NCBI RefSeq assembly: GCF_041355105.1
Contig: NZ_JBFUPK010000001.1
Span: 1,984,001-2,048,000 of the forward strand
Length of the DNA: 64,000 nt
DNA from: Terriglobus sp. RCC_193
GTDB lineage: Bacteria; Acidobacteriota; Terriglobia; Terriglobales; Acidobacteriaceae
Direction: 5' to 3'
Shown: piece after piece, positions 42,289 to 51,303 of the stretch
Position numbering within the stretch: position 1 is the first letter of the stretch
How the letters are laid out: the number at the start of each line of letters is the position of its first letter
Translations under genes and position numbers: made by a program
The notes under the pieces: model-generated
What the model was told of the DNA's origin: nothing
The model's database searches: none
The model's input: the letters and a program-made list of their open reading frames with translations, nothing else

Positions 42289-45200
42289 TCAGACAGCAGC
42301 TTCTGGCAATGGATCATGTCTTCGAACTGTTAGCAGGTAATACACAACGGGCGTAACGATGAGACTAAGGAGCATAGAGATCACCAAACCACCAATGACA
42401 GCGATAGCAAGTGGTTGTAGCATTTGTGACCCAGCTCCAAGGGCAAACGCCAGCGGTAACATGCCGCAGATGGCAGCCGTCGCCGTCATCAGAATAGGAC
42501 GAAGACGTCGTTGCGCTGCATGCAACATCGCGTCTTTGGCTGATGTCCCATCACCACGATAGCGTTCGTCCGCATCCAGCAACAGAATGCCGTTCTTAGC
42601 CACGATGCCGATCACCATGATGATTCCCATGAATGAAGCCACATTAAAAGTGGTTCCCGTCAGAAACAATGCGAGCACAACACCCGCGACAGACAACACC
42701 GAAGAAGTAAGAATCGCAATGGGTGCGGAGAAATTGCGGAACTCCACCAACAACACTCCAAAGACCAACGCCAGGGAAATCATCAGCACCTTCAAGAGTT
42801 CGCCGAAGGATTTCTGCTGTTCCTGATAGGTTCCACCGTAAACAACTGAGACTGTCGGTGGCAGGTGCAGCGCATGAACTGTCCCCTGCACTTTTGCGAT
42901 AGCAGTGCCAAGATCGGATCCCTGTAACTGCGCCGTGACAACAACAAGGCGCTGCAGATTTTCTCGCCGGATCTCATTCTGCGGTGGGAGCTGTGTGATC
43001 TGTGCAAGCGATCCAAGCGTCGCCAGTTTGCCGCTTGCACTATTGAATACGGTATTTTCGATGGTATCGAGAGACTGCCTTGTCTCTTCTCCCAGTCGGA
43101 CACGGACGGTGTAAGGACGACCGTTCGCAATCAAAGGATCGGTCGTCGTAACGCCATCAAGAATCGAGGTGGCATCCTCAGCAATCTCCTGTGGCGTGAA
43201 TCCCATCTTCCCTGCAACAGTGGGATCAATCTGAAAATTTGTTGCAGGGCTGCTGAGTGTGTTTTCGATTCCATTCTCCACACTCACAACGCCCGGGATC
43301 TTTTCAATGGCGTCAGCTACACGCGGTGCTACAACGGACAGGAGTGCCGGATCGCTGGCGAAGAGCTTGATCTGGATCGGCTCTGGCGCATTCGAAAGAT
43401 CGTTGATCATGTCCTGCAGAACCTGCGTGAACTCCACATCGAGTTGCGGCTCTGTCTTCTTAATCTCCGCTCGTGCGTCTGCAATAACCTCATCAATGCC
43501 ACGACTGCGCTTGTTCTTTAACTTGATGGTGAAGTCACCATAGTTCGCCTCGGTAACTGCGGCAAGGCCCATCTGAAGCCCCGTTCTGCGCGAGGTACTT
43601 TCCACTTCAGGAATCGCATGAAGAATGCGGTCAAGATGTTCCATGACGCGGTTCGTCTCCGTGAGTGAACTTCCTGCGGGCATGATGTAGTCAAGGATGA
43701 AGCCGCCTTCATCCATCCCCGGTAAAAGATCAGAACCAAGCGAACGATATCCAAAGAATGTTCCCACCACTAGAAGGCCGCAGAGTCCGAGCAACAGGAA
43801 AGGGCGAGAAAGTGCCCAGGTAAGCCCATGTTCATGCCAGGACAGAATCTTTTGCATGACACGCCCGTGCTTCTCGTGTTCGTTTGGCGTGCTTCGTGTT
43901 TCTTTCAATAGGACCAGGCTGAGCGCAGGTGTCCAGGTAACCGCGAGAAGCAGTGACGTTAACAACGCGACCGTCATCGTAATGGCAAGCGCGCGAAAGA
44001 AGCTGCCCGTAACGCCCGTCACCATAACAAGAGGAAGGAAGACCACCACAGGCGTAATCGTGGAGCCCACCAGAGGGACCGCGATTTCTTTCAGTGCGAG
44101 CCGTGCGGCTTCTGCGCGTGATTCACCATGATCACGATGCAGAACAATGTTCTCCACAACAACGATGGCATCGTCAATTACAAGTCCAACCGCAGCCGCC
44201 AGACCTCCAAGCGTCATCAGGTTAAAGCTCTCACCCAGGGCCCAAAGTACAAGTACAGTAAGTGCCACTGTGACAGGGATGACAAGTGCCGCTACCAGAG
44301 ACGAGCTCCAGTCGCCGAGGAAGAGGAAGAGGATGACACACGCAAGCAACAAACCAATAAGAATGGCGTCACGCACACTGCGTATGCTTTCCCGCACCAA
44401 CTCTGACTGATCGTAGTAAGGCTTTAACTCGACACCCGCTGGCAGAGTTTTCCGTAGTTGCTCAACCTTCGCAGCGACTGCATCCGCAACAGCTACTGTA
44501 TTGCTAGCCGGCTGTCGTGTGATATTCAGGAGAACCGCAGGTTTTCCTTCAGCCGTTACCGCCGTGTAAACAGGAAGCACTCCATTCTGAACGGTTGCTA
44601 CATCGGAGACACGGATGGCAGCACCACCGGCTGTTGTCTTAACAACAAGACGTCCAAGCTCAGACGCATCGTGTGCCTGAGCACCCACAAGACCAAGCAC
44701 CAACTGATGATTCGCCTCGTAAAGACCGGGCGAATCGATGATGTTCGATGCCTGCACAGCATTGACAAGGTCCATGATGGTTGCGCCCGCCGTCTGCATG
44801 CGCGCCATGTTGGGAACGATATGAAACTCCGGAACCTTACCGCCTTGCACGGTTACGGTGCTTACACCCTCCACGCGATTGATCGGCGGCTTCAGTTGAT
44901 AGGTCGCCAGTTCCCATAGTTGTGTCTGCGAAAGCTTGTCTGAGGTAAGGCTATAGCCAAGAATCGGGAATGTCGCAAAAGTCAGCCGATTCGTGGTAAT
45001 GGTGGCTGTTTGTGGAAGGTTTTGACGCGCTTTACTAAGTGCCGCATCCACGAGCTGCAGCGTTTGGAACATATTGATGTTCCAATCGAAAAACAGACTA
45101 ACTTCTGCGGAGCCACGGCTGGTAGTGGAACGAACCGTGGTCAATCCAGGAACCGAATTCACCGCGTCTTCAATGGGTTTTGTAACAGTGACCTGCATTT

Positions 45201-45393
45201 GATCTACAGGCATCACCCCGTTATCAATGCCAATCACCACACGGGGAAAGTTCGTTTCCGGGAAGACCGAGATGGGAACTTTCTGCGCGGCATAAATACC
45301 AGCAAGAGAAAGAACAGTCAGAAAGAAAAATATAGGTCCGCGAAAGCGAACGAGCCAATAACGATCCTGGCGCGGCATAAGAGGCTGCTCCAT
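42289..45393 (-). CDS. RND efflux pump, HAE1-like inner-membrane subunit
   Basis: A 1034-aa AcrB-family transporter with twelve predicted membrane helices and two large periplasmic loops. Proton-relay aspartates are in TM4 (AVGLVIDDAIVVVENI) and the conserved Lys in TM10 (IVAKNGILLLD). The PGxNFPRV-type N-terminal porter strand (VFPETNFPRVVIGID) is present. Length and motifs favour a drug-type (HAE) rather than metal-type (HME) pump. It is last in the tolC-like, membrane fusion, pump operon and overlaps the fusion gene by one base. Confidence 0.94.
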   Translation of the reverse strand: MEQPLMPRQDRYWLVRFRGPIFFFLTVLSLAGIYAAQKVPISVFPETNFPRVVIGIDNGVMPVDQMQVTVTKPIEDAVNSVPGLTTVRSTTSRGSAEVSLFFDWNINMFQTLQLVDAALSKARQNLPQTATITTNRLTFATFPILGYSLTSDKLSQTQLWELATYQLKPPINRVEGVSTVTVQGGKVPEFHIVPNMARMQTAGATIMDLVNAVQASNIIDSPGLYEANHQLVLGLVGAQAHDASELGRLVVKTTAGGAAIRVSDVATVQNGVLPVYTAVTAEGKPAVLLNITRQPASNTVAVADAVAAKVEQLRKTLPAGVELKPYYDQSELVRESIRSVRDAILIGLLLACVILFLFLGDWSSSLVAALVIPVTVALTVLVLWALGESFNLMTLGGLAAAVGLVIDDAIVVVENIVLHRDHGESRAEAARLALKEIAVPLVGSTITPVVVFLPLVMVTGVTGSFFRALAITMTVALLTSLLLAVTWTPALSLVLLKETRSTPNEHEKHGRVMQKILSWHEHGLTWALSRPFLLLGLCGLLVVGTFFGYRSLGSDLLPGMDEGGFILDYIMPAGSSLTETNRVMEHLDRILHAIPEVESTSRRTGLQMGLAAVTEANYGDFTIKLKNKRSRGIDEVIADARAEIKKTEPQLDVEFTQVLQDMINDLSNAPEPIQIKLFASDPALLSVVAPRVADAIEKIPGVVSVENGIENTLSSPATNFQIDPTVAGKMGFTPQEIAEDATSILDGVTTTDPLIANGRPYTVRVRLGEETRQSLDTIENTVFNSASGKLATLGSLAQITQLPPQNEIRRENLQRLVVVTAQLQGSDLGTAIAKVQGTVHALHLPPTVSVVYGGTYQEQQKSFGELLKVLMISLALVFGVLLVEFRNFSAPIAILTSSVLSVAGVVLALFLTGTTFNVASFMGIIMVIGIVAKNGILLLDADERYRGDGTSAKDAMLHAAQRRLRPILMTATAAICGMLPLAFALGAGSQMLQPLAIAVIGGLVISMLLSLIVTPVVYYLLTVRRHDPLPEAAV

Positions 45394-46673
45394 TACTTAT
45401 CGTCTCCCTCTGTTCCCGGCTTACCAACCTTTACTTTCGCTCCATCACTGAGCCCGTAAGCACCTTTCGTAATAACTGTCTCTGAGCCGCTTAGTCCTTG
45501 TGTAACCTGCACATCTTCACCATCGTTGATGCCAAGCTGAACGGCCACCTTATGAGCGGTTCCATCGGAGCCCACCGTAAAGACAGACTTTCCGGCATCT
45601 TCCGCAGTGATTACCGCTTCTAACGGGACTTTAACGGCGTTTGGCGCTGTTCTTCCCATGATGGATACGCGAACCGGTGTGCCCGCTTTGAACTTGTTTG
45701 CGTCGTTCCGAATCTTCAGCCAGACTTCAACCGTTGTACTGCCAGGATCAAGCGCAGGACTGATCAGCGTTACCTTTCCTTTAATCGCTTCATCCACGCC
45801 GGGAATGGTGACTGAAGCTTCATCACCGAGACTCAACCGCTGCGCAACGATCTGCGACAGATGGACCTTCGCTAACAGCGATGATGTATCCATGACAGTA
45901 ATCAGCGTTGTTCCAACATTCGCTGTTTCACCCTGAAAGAGTGGACGATCTGTCACCACGCCGGAGATCGGACTATGAATTTGCGAATACGACACCTGGG
46001 CTTCAGAAGTCTCGAGCTTGCCTTTTGCTGAAGATAACTGCCCCTGGGCCTGCTGCAGCGATGCTTCTTTACTGACGTTCCTGAGAGATGTGAGATGGTT
46101 GCGCGCCACATCGTATGCAGCCTGCGCCTGGGCCAGAGCCGCTACCGCCGTATCGTAATCACGGCCTGCAATGGCACCTTGCTCTAATAACTTCTTCCGC
46201 GCAGCAACGATTTCGCCTTGCAGATGAAGTTGCGCCTGAGCCTGCGCCACATCCAATTCTGCCTTCGCATAGTCCTCCGGAACCTGTGCCTTCGTTTGCA
46301 TGTTGTACGACGCCTGAGCAGCTGTGTACTGACCTTTGTTGTCCAGCGCTTGCGCCGAGAGGTCGCGATTTTCCAACACCGCCAACAGTTGGCCCGCTTT
46401 CACCTGCGATCCACGTTGCACATAGAAGGTGCGGACAGGGGCGGTGATCTTCGGTGAGATTGCAGCCTGAGCCAACGGAGAAAGTGTTGCGTCCGCCATG
46501 ATGCGTTCAGAGACATCGCCGCGTTCGACATGTTCTGCTTCCACCGTCACAAGCGATTGCGCTGTACCCTCTTCTGCTTTTTTGCAGCCAGCTATAGTCG
46601 TAACGCATAGAAGCGAAAGTGTAAGTAACGAAGCCTTCAGCGGTGTCATATGTGAAACCAATTTTTTCGTCAT
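45393..46673 (-). CDS. RND efflux membrane fusion lipoprotein
   Basis: A 426-aa HlyD/AcrA-type adaptor. The N-terminus is a lipoprotein signal, SLLCVTTIAGC with the lipobox Cys. The lipoyl-like half (RTFYVQRGSQVKAGQLLAVL), an alpha-helical hairpin (ALAQAQAAYDVARNHL), and the returning barrel (IHSPISGVVTDRP) follow in order. ATG 46671-46673 lies four bases after the stop of the outer-membrane gene, which sets the start. It links pump and outer-membrane channel. Confidence 0.92.
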   Translation of the reverse strand: MTKKLVSHMTPLKASLLTLSLLCVTTIAGCKKAEEGTAQSLVTVEAEHVERGDVSERIMADATLSPLAQAAISPKITAPVRTFYVQRGSQVKAGQLLAVLENRDLSAQALDNKGQYTAAQASYNMQTKAQVPEDYAKAELDVAQAQAQLHLQGEIVAARKKLLEQGAIAGRDYDTAVAALAQAQAAYDVARNHLTSLRNVSKEASLQQAQGQLSSAKGKLETSEAQVSYSQIHSPISGVVTDRPLFQGETANVGTTLITVMDTSSLLAKVHLSQIVAQRLSLGDEASVTIPGVDEAIKGKVTLISPALDPGSTTVEVWLKIRNDANKFKAGTPVRVSIMGRTAPNAVKVPLEAVITAEDAGKSVFTVGSDGTAHKVAVQLGINDGEDVQVTQGLSGSETVITKGAYGLSDGAKVKVGKPGTEGDDK

Positions 46674-46677
46674 GGAT

Positions 46678-48027
46678 TTAGAGGTTTCCTGTAAGTACTT
46701 GAAGTGCAGCAAGTGCCGATTCAAAGCGAACCGATCCGTCGGACTGTGCGGTTACGGCTGCAAGATAAGAGTTCTGCGCATCCACCACTTCAAGTGCGGT
46801 AGATTCTCCGGCCGCATAGCGAAGCTTGGTGAGACGCAGGCTTTCTTCAGCGGTGTGTACGCTTTGATCCAGCAGATCAAGCTGGTCTCTCGCGGCAGCG
46901 GCTTCTGCATAGCTCTCTTCCAGCGTGGCGATCAAACGCCGCTGTGCTGCCGTCAGGCCCACCTTTGCGGCGTCACGTTGAATCTCACTTTGTTTAACCC
47001 GCTTTTGCGTGGAGAACCAGTCCCACACAGGAATATCGACGGTGCCACTGATGGAATAACCCAGATTGCGAACATCGTCAGGGCCACGTTTCGCAAATTG
47101 CGGTGCGTCAATACCGTAGGTGAAGTTCAGGCCAAGATCCGGCAGATATGCGGCCTTTGCTGATTTCACACTGGCGTTTGCAGCATTCATGGCGGCGAGC
47201 GCGCTACGCATCTCCGGATTATTCTTCGTAGCCAGTAGATTCACTTCTTCCCGCGTTGGAAGATTGCGTTGCGATGTCGATGCATCGGTACTGTAAGGGG
47301 TCCGCGGATCAGGAAACAGCAGAACGCCAAGCTCTAATCGAACCTTGTCCGCAGCCACGTTCGCATCGGTTAGATCGCGCTGCTTCTGCTGCATTTGAAG
47401 TTGCGCCTTCACCACATCGGCATGGGCCACTTCACGCGCGGCCTCTCGTTGCTGCGTCACAACAGTGAATGCCTTCGCTTCCGCAAATGCATCGGCCTGT
47501 GCCTTTGCTTTGTCTCTTGCTGCCGTAACGGTGTAATACAGCGCAACCACCGTAGCAACCAGACCGCGACGAGCAATTTCGAGTTCCGCTGTAGCTCTTG
47601 CAGCATTCGCTGTGGCAACCTGGGCATCGGCAAACTGCTTCAGGCCAATCGTTTCATTCACAACACCCTGGCTGGTGTATTCGTGCACGGCATTATTCGC
47701 AATGAAGACTGGCGAGGCCTGCGCCCCTACCTGCCCCCCCTGGTTCGACTGACCGTTGGGTTGCGTATAGAGCATCTGATTGTGATAAACGACAGACGGC
47801 AGCATCGCTGTCTTTGCCAAATACCCATCGATCCTTGCGGATTTTTCCGCTGCTGCAGCCGCAGCGAAGGCTGGCTCATTCGCCTGCGCCTGATGGATGG
47901 CCTCGTTCAACGTAAGATGACGCGATGAGTCTGGCTGCACTTGTTGAGCCATGCTCAAGGACTGCCATCCCATAGGAAGCAGAACGGCGAAACAGATTGT
48001 TTGGCACAGCCGGGACCGAAAATCCAT
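46678..48027 (-). CDS. TolC-family outer-membrane efflux protein
   Basis: A 449-aa protein with an N-terminal signal (QTICFAVLLPMGWQSLSMAQ) and the TolC pattern of two similar helical halves: LTLNEAIHQAQANEPAFAAA in the first, REEVNLLATKNNPEMRSALA in the second, with long amphipathic helices (VKAQLQMQQKQRDLTDANVA). First gene of the efflux operon. The 90 bases before it hold no clear operator. Confidence 0.92.
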   Translation of the reverse strand: MDFRSRLCQTICFAVLLPMGWQSLSMAQQVQPDSSRHLTLNEAIHQAQANEPAFAAAAAAEKSARIDGYLAKTAMLPSVVYHNQMLYTQPNGQSNQGGQVGAQASPVFIANNAVHEYTSQGVVNETIGLKQFADAQVATANAARATAELEIARRGLVATVVALYYTVTAARDKAKAQADAFAEAKAFTVVTQQREAAREVAHADVVKAQLQMQQKQRDLTDANVAADKVRLELGVLLFPDPRTPYSTDASTSQRNLPTREEVNLLATKNNPEMRSALAAMNAANASVKSAKAAYLPDLGLNFTYGIDAPQFAKRGPDDVRNLGYSISGTVDIPVWDWFSTQKRVKQSEIQRDAAKVGLTAAQRRLIATLEESYAEAAAARDQLDLLDQSVHTAEESLRLTKLRYAAGESTALEVVDAQNSYLAAVTAQSDGSVRFESALAALQVLTGNL

Positions 48028-48119
48028 GGCCTTCAGCTTATGGGGTCAACATTAAGCAACACTGAACGCAATTCGAAAATCACATCGCCTTGAAAATAGC
48101 CGAATGTGCTCCGCAAAGA

Positions 48120-49445
48120 TCAGTGCACGTGGAGAGCAATCACCTTGGTGTTACCCACGCCTCCGTGGATGAAGTCGCCGCTTAACAGCACCTCAAAGTC
48201 ATGAAGACGACCGGAACTATCCGTTGCCTGACGAAGAACAGGACCATAAAGCCAGTCACTGGTGAGGAAGTTCAGTGCACCATAGGTCGTTCCCATGGAA
48301 GTGCCTTCCACAATCAACACGCGTCCCTGCCCCTGCGAGTTATTCAGTAGGGCGATATGCGTGATGGCCTTCAGAACAGGCCTGGTGCGCCGATAGATAT
48401 AGCTGACCTCTTCGCCCTGTTTCGGCGATTTGTTTTGCACGGAGTAGACATCGGCAACATAGTCGTAATGCGCAACAAAATCCATCTCAGGCTGGTACAG
48501 CATCACCCACGGGTTGAATGTCTCCGAGCCAATCAAAATAAGGTTATTGTCGTGCGTGTCTGCCACGGCAACATCCCTGGCGTATCGGACTTCGATATTC
48601 CGGTCTAGTTCGGGCATTCCCATATGCTCTGGCACCTTCACCAGATTGGCGACCAGAACCAGGTCAGCCATTGGGGTCACCGAACGGATGGAAAGCGGTA
48701 CATCCGTATGTGTCGGCGGGACGCTCGCTTTAGAGTCGCGGTCATAGTTATGCGTGGCATATTGTTCCAGGCTGAGCGACCTTTGCTCCCAGACTGTAAA
48801 CATGTCCAGCGCTGCGTCGCCTGGAACAATCAGCGTTTTTCGATCAGGAGTAAACAGCGCTTTCCAGAGCGGAAGCGGTCCTTTCTGCACAGGCGGCACC
48901 ACCGACGCGCGGCGCTGCTGGATGCACACTACGGCGAGCACCAGAACGACAATGCTCAAAAGGACCGTCGCAACACGATAGCGCAAGCGTTCCCGGGGCA
49001 CGACTGGAGGCACAAGCGGAACAGAAAACGAATCCGGAGATGCTATGGGAGGCATCGCTGCTGCCGACGCCGCGGAAGCGTTGGGCCCAATCCGCCTTTC
49101 CACCGTGGCAATGTAGCCGCCCTTCGGAATATCGATCCGAAACTTATTCCCTGCCCCCTCCGACGAGTAGTAAATATCCAGTCGCTGACGCAGTTGCCGC
49201 ACCGTCACGCGGACGATGGTGTCCTCTGACGAGTTGTAACCGGGAGTGCGTCCGAAAACCTGGATACCGATCTGCTGCTCCGTCAGGTCCACATGAGAGC
49301 CCCGGAGTGAGTGCGTTACTATGAACCCAAGGAGGGAACAGAGGCGCGGAGACTTGGCGAAAGAATGACTGGTGAGGACACGTTCCAGTTCCAGATGTTC
49401 TGCCGAACTTTCGGTATTTGCCACAGTCTCAGGCGTTATAGACAC
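48120..49445 (-). CDS. Membrane-anchored winged-helix protein (Acidobacteria-type)
   Basis: A 441-aa protein. The N-terminal winged-helix region (SPRLCSLLGFIVTHSLRG, EQQIGIQVFGRTPGYNSSED, VRVTVRQLRQRLDIYY, IPKGGYIATVERR) resembles the output domain of CadC/ToxR-type proteins. A membrane helix lies at about 165-183 (VATVLLSIVVLVLAVVC). The ~250-residue outer domain is unrecognised. Such one-component regulators are numerous in this phylum. The start is GTG 49443-49445. It is divergent from the second sulfatase operon, with a palindrome between them, so it may regulate that operon. Confidence 0.75.
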   Translation of the reverse strand: MSITPETVANTESSAEHLELERVLTSHSFAKSPRLCSLLGFIVTHSLRGSHVDLTEQQIGIQVFGRTPGYNSSEDTIVRVTVRQLRQRLDIYYSSEGAGNKFRIDIPKGGYIATVERRIGPNASAASAAAMPPIASPDSFSVPLVPPVVPRERLRYRVATVLLSIVVLVLAVVCIQQRRASVVPPVQKGPLPLWKALFTPDRKTLIVPGDAALDMFTVWEQRSLSLEQYATHNYDRDSKASVPPTHTDVPLSIRSVTPMADLVLVANLVKVPEHMGMPELDRNIEVRYARDVAVADTHDNNLILIGSETFNPWVMLYQPEMDFVAHYDYVADVYSVQNKSPKQGEEVSYIYRRTRPVLKAITHIALLNNSQGQGRVLIVEGTSMGTTYGALNFLTSDWLYGPVLRQATDSSGRLHDFEVLLSGDFIHGGVGNTKVIALHVH

Positions 49446-49585
49446 GTCATGCTTCTATCACCTTCCTCTTTCCATTCACAAGTGCAGCCCCCGCCTTGTA
49501 GGGCCGTGAGCGCAATTTCGAAGCGCATTCCGCCCTGTTGTTGTTGTCGATAATCCTCTAAAAAACAAGGAATAACGCGGTTTTA

Positions 49586-49603
49586 ACGTGTGGTTTCACA
49601 CGT
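49586..49603. promoter_or_regulatory. Palindrome ACGTGTG-GTTT-CACACGT upstream of the sulfatase-receptor operon
   Basis: Perfect 7-bp arms around a 4-base centre, in the gap shared by the winged-helix gene and the sulfatase gene, about 130 bases before the sulfatase ATG. A plausible operator for the divergent regulator or another protein; untested. Confidence 0.45.
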
Positions 49604-49732
49604 GAGACACCGTGAATCTCCTGCTAACCCTTGCCAGCGCTACGTGCTGCCCTTCAGGGTTGCACCTGTTCTATACCTCCATGTCCCTTTAACTGCCTTC
49701 CCATTCATGGCGAAGGCCTTCCCTTTTCGAGA

Positions 49733-51244
49733 ATGACTATGAACAGACGTGAATTTGTTGGTCTCTCCTCTGCCGCTCTTGCCGCCACACAGGTGCAGGC
49801 CGCAAAGGCATCCGTTCCGCAACCTGCCGACAACCGGCCCAACTTCCTCTTCTTCATTGCGGACGACCTCATGTTCCGCACCATCAACTCCATCAATAAC
49901 CCTGAGGTCAAAACCCCGAACATTGACCGCCTGGTTCGCGATGGCGTCCACTTCACCCACTGCTTCCACTCCGGTTCGTGGACGGGCGCGGTCTGTATTG
50001 CCAGCCGGACCATGTTGAACACCGGACTGTCCCCTTTCAAAGCGCAGAAGGCCCTGGTGGATAACCAGTCCGGCATGGTGCCTGTGTGGGGACAGACACT
50101 GCGCAATGCGGGCTATCGTACCTTTCAGACCGGCAAGTGGCACCTGGATGCGGTGTCGCTGCAGCGGTCGTTCTCTGACCTGAAGACAACCGGTCCCGGT
50201 TATCTGGATTCCACGCATGATCCGAAAGACCCGGCGCACAACATGTATCTGCGTCCGGCGCCCGGCAATGTCTGGAGCCCGACCGATCGCACCCTGAAGG
50301 GTCACTGGCTGGACGAGCACCTTTGGCTGGACGGGCCCGAAGGGCAGACCAAACATTCGTCCGAGGTGTACGCCGACTCTGCCATCGGCTTCCTCAATGG
50401 TCAGCGTGGAAAGCAGGACAAGCCGTTCTTTATGTACGTGGGCTTCAACGCGCCGCATGATCCCCGGCAGGCACCCGAGGAATATCAGGCGATGTATCCG
50501 GTGGATAAGATCGCGCTTCCGCCGAACTATCTGCCAGAGCACCCTTTCGATCAGGGCGACTTCCACACACGCGACGAGCAGCTTGCTCCCTTCCCGCGGA
50601 CCGAACTCGACGTGAAGACGCATCGCAAGGAGTACTACGCCATCATCACGCACATGGATGCGCAGATTGGCCGCGTGCTGGATGCACTGGACAGGAGCGG
50701 ACAGGCGAAGAACACCTATGTCATCCTCACTGCGGATCACGGTCTCGCCGTGGGCGAGCACGGACTGATGGGCAAGCAGAATCAGTACGAGTGCTCCATG
50801 CGTATGCCCTTGATCATGCGCGGCCCCGGCATCAAGGCCGGAACCCACGTAGACGAGATGGTCTACCAGCACAGCATGTACGCCACCACTTGCGAACTGG
50901 CGGGCGTCCCAGTTCCGAAGCATGTGGAGTTCCCCAGCCTGAAGCCGATGGTGCTGGGCCAATCCACCGCGCCGCTCCACGATGCGATGTTCGGGTGGCT
51001 GAACGTCATCCAGCGCTCCATCCGCACGAAGAAGCACAAGTTGATTTTCTATGTGCCCATTAAGCGCTATCAACTCTTCGACCTTGAGAACGATCCCTGG
51101 GAGATGCACGACCTCATCGATAACCCGCAGTACGCGTCGGTGAAGTCGGACATGATCGCAAAGCTCAAGGCTGAACAGCAACGCCTGGGCGATCCCCTGG
51201 ACATTGATGCACCACCAGCCGTGAAAGCCGGCAACTCGTACTGA
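49733..51244 (+). CDS. Tat-exported sulfatase with CxAxR active site
   Basis: A 503-aa type I sulfatase (two residues shorter if the second ATG, 49739, is used). A Tat signal opens it: MNRREFVGLSSAALAATQVQ. Metal ligands are in FFIADDLMFR. The site for formylglycine is CIASR, Cys88 to Arg92, that is CxAxR rather than CxPxR; the CxAxR form is known to be accepted by some maturases. Later blocks are KWHLDAVSL and LTADHGLAVGEHGLMGK. It leads a run of receptor, rotamase and formylglycine-generating enzyme on one strand, pointing to use of a sulfated substrate. Confidence 0.9.
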   Translation: MTMNRREFVGLSSAALAATQVQAAKASVPQPADNRPNFLFFIADDLMFRTINSINNPEVKTPNIDRLVRDGVHFTHCFHSGSWTGAVCIASRTMLNTGLSPFKAQKALVDNQSGMVPVWGQTLRNAGYRTFQTGKWHLDAVSLQRSFSDLKTTGPGYLDSTHDPKDPAHNMYLRPAPGNVWSPTDRTLKGHWLDEHLWLDGPEGQTKHSSEVYADSAIGFLNGQRGKQDKPFFMYVGFNAPHDPRQAPEEYQAMYPVDKIALPPNYLPEHPFDQGDFHTRDEQLAPFPRTELDVKTHRKEYYAIITHMDAQIGRVLDALDRSGQAKNTYVILTADHGLAVGEHGLMGKQNQYECSMRMPLIMRGPGIKAGTHVDEMVYQHSMYATTCELAGVPVPKHVEFPSLKPMVLGQSTAPLHDAMFGWLNVIQRSIRTKKHKLIFYVPIKRYQLFDLENDPWEMHDLIDNPQYASVKSDMIAKLKAEQQRLGDPLDIDAPPAVKAGNSY

Positions 51245-51303
51245 ATAGGAACGAACGACAGCAACACCATTTCAGGAGGCACGGCCCTCACCGTGAATAA
51301 AAA

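Noticed and set aside
49640-51181. A 513-codon open frame on the minus strand across the second sulfatase gene
   Set aside because: It is antisense to a clear sulfatase, has low-complexity His/Val/Arg-rich content and no recognisable domain. Long antisense frames are common in GC-rich genes.
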